Shown: positions 4,888-7,473 of the stretch, piece by piece
How the letters are laid out: each line of letters opens with the position of its first letter
How positions within the stretch are numbered: position 1 is the first letter of the stretch
Assembly (NCBI GenBank): GCA_002421475.1
Contig: DIJW01000167.1
Location: 3,019 to 10,491 of the forward strand
From: Thiomicrospira sp. UBA5634
GTDB lineage: Bacteria; Pseudomonadota; Gammaproteobacteria; Thiomicrospirales; Thiomicrospiraceae
Direction: 5' to 3'
DNA: 7,473 bases
Translations under genes and position numbers: made by a program
The notes under the pieces: model-generated
The model's input: only the letters and a program-made list of their open reading frames with translations
Databases searched by the model: none
What the model was told of the DNA's origin: nothing

Positions 4888-5922
4888 ATGGAATTAAAAC
4901 CTAGTCATCTTAATCAAGCCGCTGAAAGCGGTTTGATTAGCCATCAGCAGGCGGATCAACTTTGGGCTTTTTTGAGTGAGCGCAGTCATGACACGCCGAG
5001 TTTTCGGTTTTCGCACATTTTGTATTATGCGGGTGGTTTGATTGCTATCGGTGCGATGAGTTTGTTTATGACGCTGGGGTGGGAGCGTTTCGGTGGTTGG
5101 GGATTGTTTTTTATTGCGCTGGCTTATGCCGGGGCGGGTCTTTGGTTGACGGAGTTTTTGTTAAACCGCAGTAAGTTGCCGATTCCGGCGGGTATTATCG
5201 CCGCGTTTGTGGTGGTGTTGACGCCGCTGGCGGTGTATGGATTGCAGGTTGCGCTGGGTTGGTGGGAAGCAGGGCAGGTTTATCGTGATTTACACCGCTT
5301 GGTTGATGGGCGCTGGATGTTTATGGAGTTGGCGACGCTTGCGGTGGGTGCGCTGCTGTTGTGGCGTTATCGTCTGCCTTTTTTGGTGATGCCGATTGCG
5401 GTCACGCTGTGGTATGTCAGTATGGATCTCACTCCGTTTCTATTTAATAACGAAGATTTGAATTGGGATTTAAGAAAAACCGTGTCGCTGTGGTTTGGGC
5501 TGTTTATGTTAGTGCTGGCGGTTTGGGTGGATATTCGAACACGGCATGAAAAAGACTATGCTTATTGGTTGTATATTTTGGGTGCACTGGCTTTTTGGGG
5601 CGGTTTGTCGCTGATGAACTCAGACAGCGAACTGAACAAATTTATCTATTTATGCATCAATTTGTTGATGATTGCAGTGGGTGCGATGCTTTCACGCAGG
5701 GTTTTCTCGGTATTTGGCGGATTGGGTGCAGCCGGTTACTTGGGGCACTTAGCTTATGATGTGTTTAAGGACAGTATGTTGTTTCCGTTTGCACTGACGT
5801 TGATCGGTCTTGGTGTTATTTATCTCGGCATTTATTGGCAACGCCACGAACAAGCGATTAGCCGCTATTTACGCGGCTTTCTTCCGCACGAGATGAAAGC
5901 GCATTTTGACAGATTGCATTGA
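4888..5922 (+). CDS. Polytopic membrane protein, about ten TM segments (DUF2157-like N-terminus)
   Basis: A 344-aa inner-membrane protein. I prefer ATG 4888, which has AAAGGGGA at 4874-4881, over the in-frame TTG at 4870 that would overlap the ribosome site. The cytoplasmic N-terminus (HLNQAAESGLISHQQADQLW) has the 'GLIs..qA..lw' helix-turn-helix-like pattern seen at the start of DUF2157-type proteins. About ten hydrophobic helices follow, with a large polar loop between TM3 and TM4 and a charged C-terminal tail (HEQAISRYLRGFLPHEMKAH). I see no transporter signature or catalytic motif; the function is unknown. Codon use is GC-richer than in the cassettes, suggesting native chromosome. Confidence 0.8.
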   Translation: MELKPSHLNQAAESGLISHQQADQLWAFLSERSHDTPSFRFSHILYYAGGLIAIGAMSLFMTLGWERFGGWGLFFIALAYAGAGLWLTEFLLNRSKLPIPAGIIAAFVVVLTPLAVYGLQVALGWWEAGQVYRDLHRLVDGRWMFMELATLAVGALLLWRYRLPFLVMPIAVTLWYVSMDLTPFLFNNEDLNWDLRKTVSLWFGLFMLVLAVWVDIRTRHEKDYAYWLYILGALAFWGGLSLMNSDSELNKFIYLCINLLMIAVGAMLSRRVFSVFGGLGAAGYLGHLAYDVFKDSMLFPFALTLIGLGVIYLGIYWQRHEQAISRYLRGFLPHEMKAHFDRLH

Positions 5923-5947
5923 AATTAAACCTGTCATACACTGTAAG
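5919..5947 (+). promoter_or_regulatory. Candidate promoter for the CopG/ParE operon
   Basis: TTGAAA (5919-5924) and TGTAAG (5942-5947) are 17 bp apart, giving a start near 5954 and a short leader before ATG 5973. The -35 overlaps the stop codon of the preceding gene. A perfect TTGACA lies at 5906-5911 but has no partner -10 at suitable spacing. Confidence 0.3.
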
Positions 5948-5972
5948 ACGTATTTTTAGATAGGGTTATGTT

Positions 5973-6269
5973 ATGGGTTCTTTAACGATTCGTTTGGATG
6001 ATGAAACCGATCATTTATTAGAGCATTTTGCACAAACATTAAACCAAAATAAGTCTGCTTTAGCGCGTGCCGGGATTGTGGATTACCTTCAGCGTCAACA
6101 ACAGCGTGAAGCGCAAAAGCGTGAGTTAGAGGCAAGTATTCAGGTTTCCTCTATTCAAGAAGTTCAACAGCGCGTTACGGAATCTGAAGCCGGTTATCAA
6201 CTATCTGATGAAGAATACGAGCAAGATATGAATGAATTTTTTGCGCGTGAGCTTGGTTTGGTTCGATGA
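5973..6269 (+). CDS. CopG-type ribbon-helix-helix antitoxin
   Basis: A 98-aa protein whose first ~45 residues form a ribbon-helix-helix domain: strand SLTIRLDD, helix ETDHLLEHFAQTLNQ, turn, helix KSALARAGIVDYLQ. A long charged, coiled C-terminal half (residues 46-90) probably wraps the toxin. It should form a DNA-binding dimer and autorepress its operon. The last codons overlap the toxin start (ATGA at 6266-6269), a coupled arrangement. It belongs to a different antitoxin class from the two other modules in the window. Confidence 0.85.
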   Translation: MGSLTIRLDDETDHLLEHFAQTLNQNKSALARAGIVDYLQRQQQREAQKRELEASIQVSSIQEVQQRVTESEAGYQLSDEEYEQDMNEFFARELGLVR

Positions 6270-6541
6270 GGTTGGTTAAAACTCGGCCTTATGTTGTGCG
6301 TCTGCAAGCGATGCTTCGTTATATTGCACTTGATAATCCGTCGGCTGCGTTGAGTTTTGAGCGTGAATTACAGGCGAAGCTTGAACTGCTTAAAAATCAA
6401 CCGCTTATGTGCCGATCTTCTCATTACCTCAATCATGAGGCTTATCGTGATTTAATCCATCAGGGCTATACGATTATTTACAAAGTGAAGCAGGATGATG
6501 CGCTGCTTTTGCTCGATATTTTTAAATGGCAACAGCGATAA
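6266..6541 (+). CDS. ParE/RelE-family toxin (partner of the CopG-type antitoxin)
   Basis: A 91-aa basic protein with the RelE/ParE layout: two N-terminal helices (VVRLQAMLRYIALDNPSAAL and SFERELQAKLELLKNQ), then beta strands including YRDLIHQGYTIIYKVKQ and LLLLDIFKWQQR. Absence of the RelE-type catalytic His near the C-terminus and the general form favour ParE-like members, which poison gyrase; this is inference. Translation is coupled to the antitoxin by a 4-bp overlap, and no independent ribosome site is evident. Confidence 0.85.
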   Translation: MRLVKTRPYVVRLQAMLRYIALDNPSAALSFERELQAKLELLKNQPLMCRSSHYLNHEAYRDLIHQGYTIIYKVKQDDALLLLDIFKWQQR

Positions 6542-6555
6542 TTTTCATTGATAAC

Positions 6556-6593
6556 GATTACTAGCCTTAAGAGCCCAACCAGGCCTGGTGGTT
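6556..6593 (+). repeat. Dispersed intergenic repeat, copy 2, with CCAGGCCTGG palindrome
   Basis: GATTA, nine variable bases, AGAGCC, a CAACC insertion, then AGGCCTGGTGGTT, matching 3855-3887. The 12-bp palindrome ACCAGGCCTGGT is at 6578-6589, and CTTAA (6566-6570) with TTAAG (6592-6596) form outer arms. It precedes the third toxin-antitoxin module as copy 1 precedes the first. No U-tract follows, so it is not a standard terminator. Confidence 0.5.
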
Positions 6594-6659
6594 AAGCGAT
6601 TTAAGTTTTAGCTGTGTTATGCTTTTGCTTTACTTCTTTGTTTATTGTGCGGGGGAAAC

Positions 6660-6884
6660 ATGGACATAAAACAAATTACCGAACAGGCGTTTCAATTGCC
6701 TGCAAGTGCTCGAGAGCTGCTGGCTGAAGCGCTAGTTGAAAGCTTAGATAACGAAGAATCATTTGAGTTGTCTGCCGCATGGCGGGAAGAAATTGAGAAG
6801 CGTTGTGCAGAACTCGATGCAGGTTTATCGCAATTGATACCTGCTGAGCAGGTTTTGGCTAAATTGCGCTCTCACTACAAATGA
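6660..6884 (+). CDS. Addiction module component (PF09720-like antitoxin)
   Basis: A 74-aa acidic antitoxin with the family pattern: helix DIKQITEQAFQLPASARELLAEALVESL split here as QITEQAFQLPASARE and LLAEALVESLDNEE, then AAWREEIEKRCAELDAG, ending in a 'IPAEQVLAKLRSHY' segment. The start ATG has GGGGG at 6651-6655; an in-frame TTG at 6645 lies within that site and is rejected. The last bases overlap the toxin start. It should neutralise the RelE/ParE-type partner downstream; in this family, DNA binding is less well defined than in ribbon-helix-helix antitoxins. Confidence 0.9.
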   Translation: MDIKQITEQAFQLPASARELLAEALVESLDNEESFELSAAWREEIEKRCAELDAGLSQLIPAEQVLAKLRSHYK

Positions 6885-7210
6885 TGCTGGATTTTCATGC
6901 AAAAGCCTTAGCCGATATTGAGCAAGCAGAAGCTTATTATCGTGACAAACTACCTGCGCTGGGCTTGCGTTTTATTTCAGACTTAGAACAAACCTTAATC
7001 CGAGTTCAAACTCAACCCATGTTATTCCGTTCAGTTATGCCTGCTATTCGAAAATGCCGCTTCAAGCACTTTCCCTATGCGTTGTTGTACCGAGTCAAAT
7101 CGCAACAAATTCAAATTATGGCGGTTATTCATTTGCGTAAAGATCCGAATGATTGGGTTATAGGCATTCAAGAACCTGCTGCGCGTTATGCGGCTTCGCC
7201 AGTGAGCTAA
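6881..7210 (+). CDS. RelE/ParE-family toxin (partner of the PF09720-like antitoxin)
   Basis: A 109-aa protein typical of the ParE-like toxins paired with PF09720 antitoxins: helix ALADIEQAEAYYRDKLPALG, FISDLEQTLIRVQTQP, beta strands RKCRFKHFPYALLYRV and IQIMAVIHLRKDPNDW, in which the HLRKDPNDW ending is characteristic. ATG 6881 overlaps the antitoxin stop (ATGATG; the second ATG at 6884 is an alternative). About 15 residues beyond the usual end (IQEPAARYAASPVS) form a small extension. Gyrase or ribosome targeting is not decided by the sequence. Confidence 0.88.
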   Translation: MMLDFHAKALADIEQAEAYYRDKLPALGLRFISDLEQTLIRVQTQPMLFRSVMPAIRKCRFKHFPYALLYRVKSQQIQIMAVIHLRKDPNDWVIGIQEPAARYAASPVS

Positions 7211-7217
7211 TACAATT

Positions 7218-7473
7218 ATGGAATTACGTTTAGTTCGGCGTATTGCGGATATTGACCACCAGGCCTGGAATGCGTTGGTGAGTGACAATAATCCGTTTTT
7301 GCGGCATGAGTTTTTACAGGCGTTGGAGGATCACCAGTGCGTCAGCGCGCAATTTGGTTGGTATCCGCAGCATCTCGCGCTTTACGACCAAGGTGAGTTG
7401 ATTGCGGCGATGCCGCTGTATGCCAAAACCAATTCCTATGGTGAGTTTGTGTTCGACCAGGCCTGGTCGAACA
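7218..7473 (+). CDS. FemAB-like/GNAT acyltransferase (PF04339), N-terminal part, runs off window
   Basis: The first 85 codons of a gene continuing past the window. The start ATG lies 7 bp after the toxin stop, with no strong ribosome site. Residues 20-85 match the PF04339 opening: NNPFLRHEFLQALED, FGWYPQHLALYDQGE, LIAAMPLYAKTNSYGEF and VFDQAWSN, close to the conserved 'PFLrh.FL.aLE', 'GW.P.HL' and 'AMPLY.K..SyGEyVFDwaW' blocks. The family is annotated as FemAB-like and related to GNAT acyltransferases; substrates are unproven. The protein is cytoplasmic by composition. Codon use is GC-richer, like the ABC gene at the left edge. Two CCAGGCCTGG sites fall in its QAW codons. Confidence 0.9.
   Translation, partial: MELRLVRRIADIDHQAWNALVSDNNPFLRHEFLQALEDHQCVSAQFGWYPQHLALYDQGELIAAMPLYAKTNSYGEFVFDQAWSN
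7450..7473. repeat. Perfect 24-bp palindrome at the window edge
   Basis: TGTTCGACCAGG (7450-7461) is followed immediately by its exact reverse complement (7462-7473), centred on GGCC and containing CCAGGCCTGG. It may extend beyond the window. It lies inside the acyltransferase reading frame, where it encodes FDQAWSN. Confidence 0.75.

Noticed and set aside
5565..5759. 64-codon open frame inside the ten-TM membrane protein gene
   Set aside because: A shadow frame of a continuous membrane protein with no start context of its own.
6610..6625. GTTATGC at about 6616-6622 as another integron core site
   Set aside because: There is no partner R'' core or attC hairpin around it, and the neighbouring gene pairs show no cassette boundaries.
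7031..7288. 85-codon open frame on the minus strand
   Set aside because: It overlaps the well-supported toxin and acyltransferase genes on the opposite strand, has no family resemblance and no ribosome site.

Overview
The window looks like the chromosome of a gammaproteobacterium. The gene content (oligopeptide-type ABC ATPase, FemAB-like acyltransferase of PF04339, several RelE/ParE toxin-antitoxin pairs) and the moderate GC of the flanking genes suggest a Thiomicrospira/Thiomicrorhabdus-like sulfur oxidiser, but that genus-level guess is weak. All supported genes are on the + strand.

Layout: (1) 1-450, the C-terminal end of a peptide-type ABC transporter ATPase. (2) About 520-3805, an AT-rich block that I read as an integron gene-cassette array with no integrase in view (a CALIN). 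It has four attC sites (A 1229-1298, B 1821-1882, C 2308-2363, D 3751-3805), each just after or overlapping the end of an ORF. The cassettes encode a two-TM protein, a HEPN-like protein, a small membrane protein whose C-terminus is translated from its own attC, and a composite segment holding a 53-aa ORF, a decayed gene and a DUF2441-like protein. (3) 4013-7210, three type II toxin-antitoxin modules with different antitoxin classes (ParD-like, CopG/RHH, PF09720-like), with a DUF3820 gene and a ten-TM membrane protein between the first two. (4) 7218-7473, the start of a FemAB-like (PF04339) gene that runs off the window.

The strongest evidence for the array is internal. A cassette that was once circular should begin with a core site whose reverse complement recurs at its own 3' end. 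That holds exactly for cassettes 2 (GTTATGC / GCATAAC) and 3 (GTTAGCT / AGCTAAC). It holds with one mismatch for cassette 1. It fails for the last segment, which also contains the decayed gene, so two cassettes were probably fused there by loss of an attC.

The array genes have individual ribosome-binding sites but few visible promoters, as is usual for cassettes. A possible extended -10 promoter lies just outside the left boundary. The most functionally suggestive cargo is the HEPN-like protein (RNSLVH motif), which could be an RNase toxin or defence effector. The DUF2441-like protein is uncharacterised. A short dispersed repeat containing CCAGGCCTGG or a variant lies upstream of two of the three toxin-antitoxin modules. 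The same 10-mer recurs twice inside the last gene, once at the centre of a perfect 24-bp palindrome ending at the window edge.
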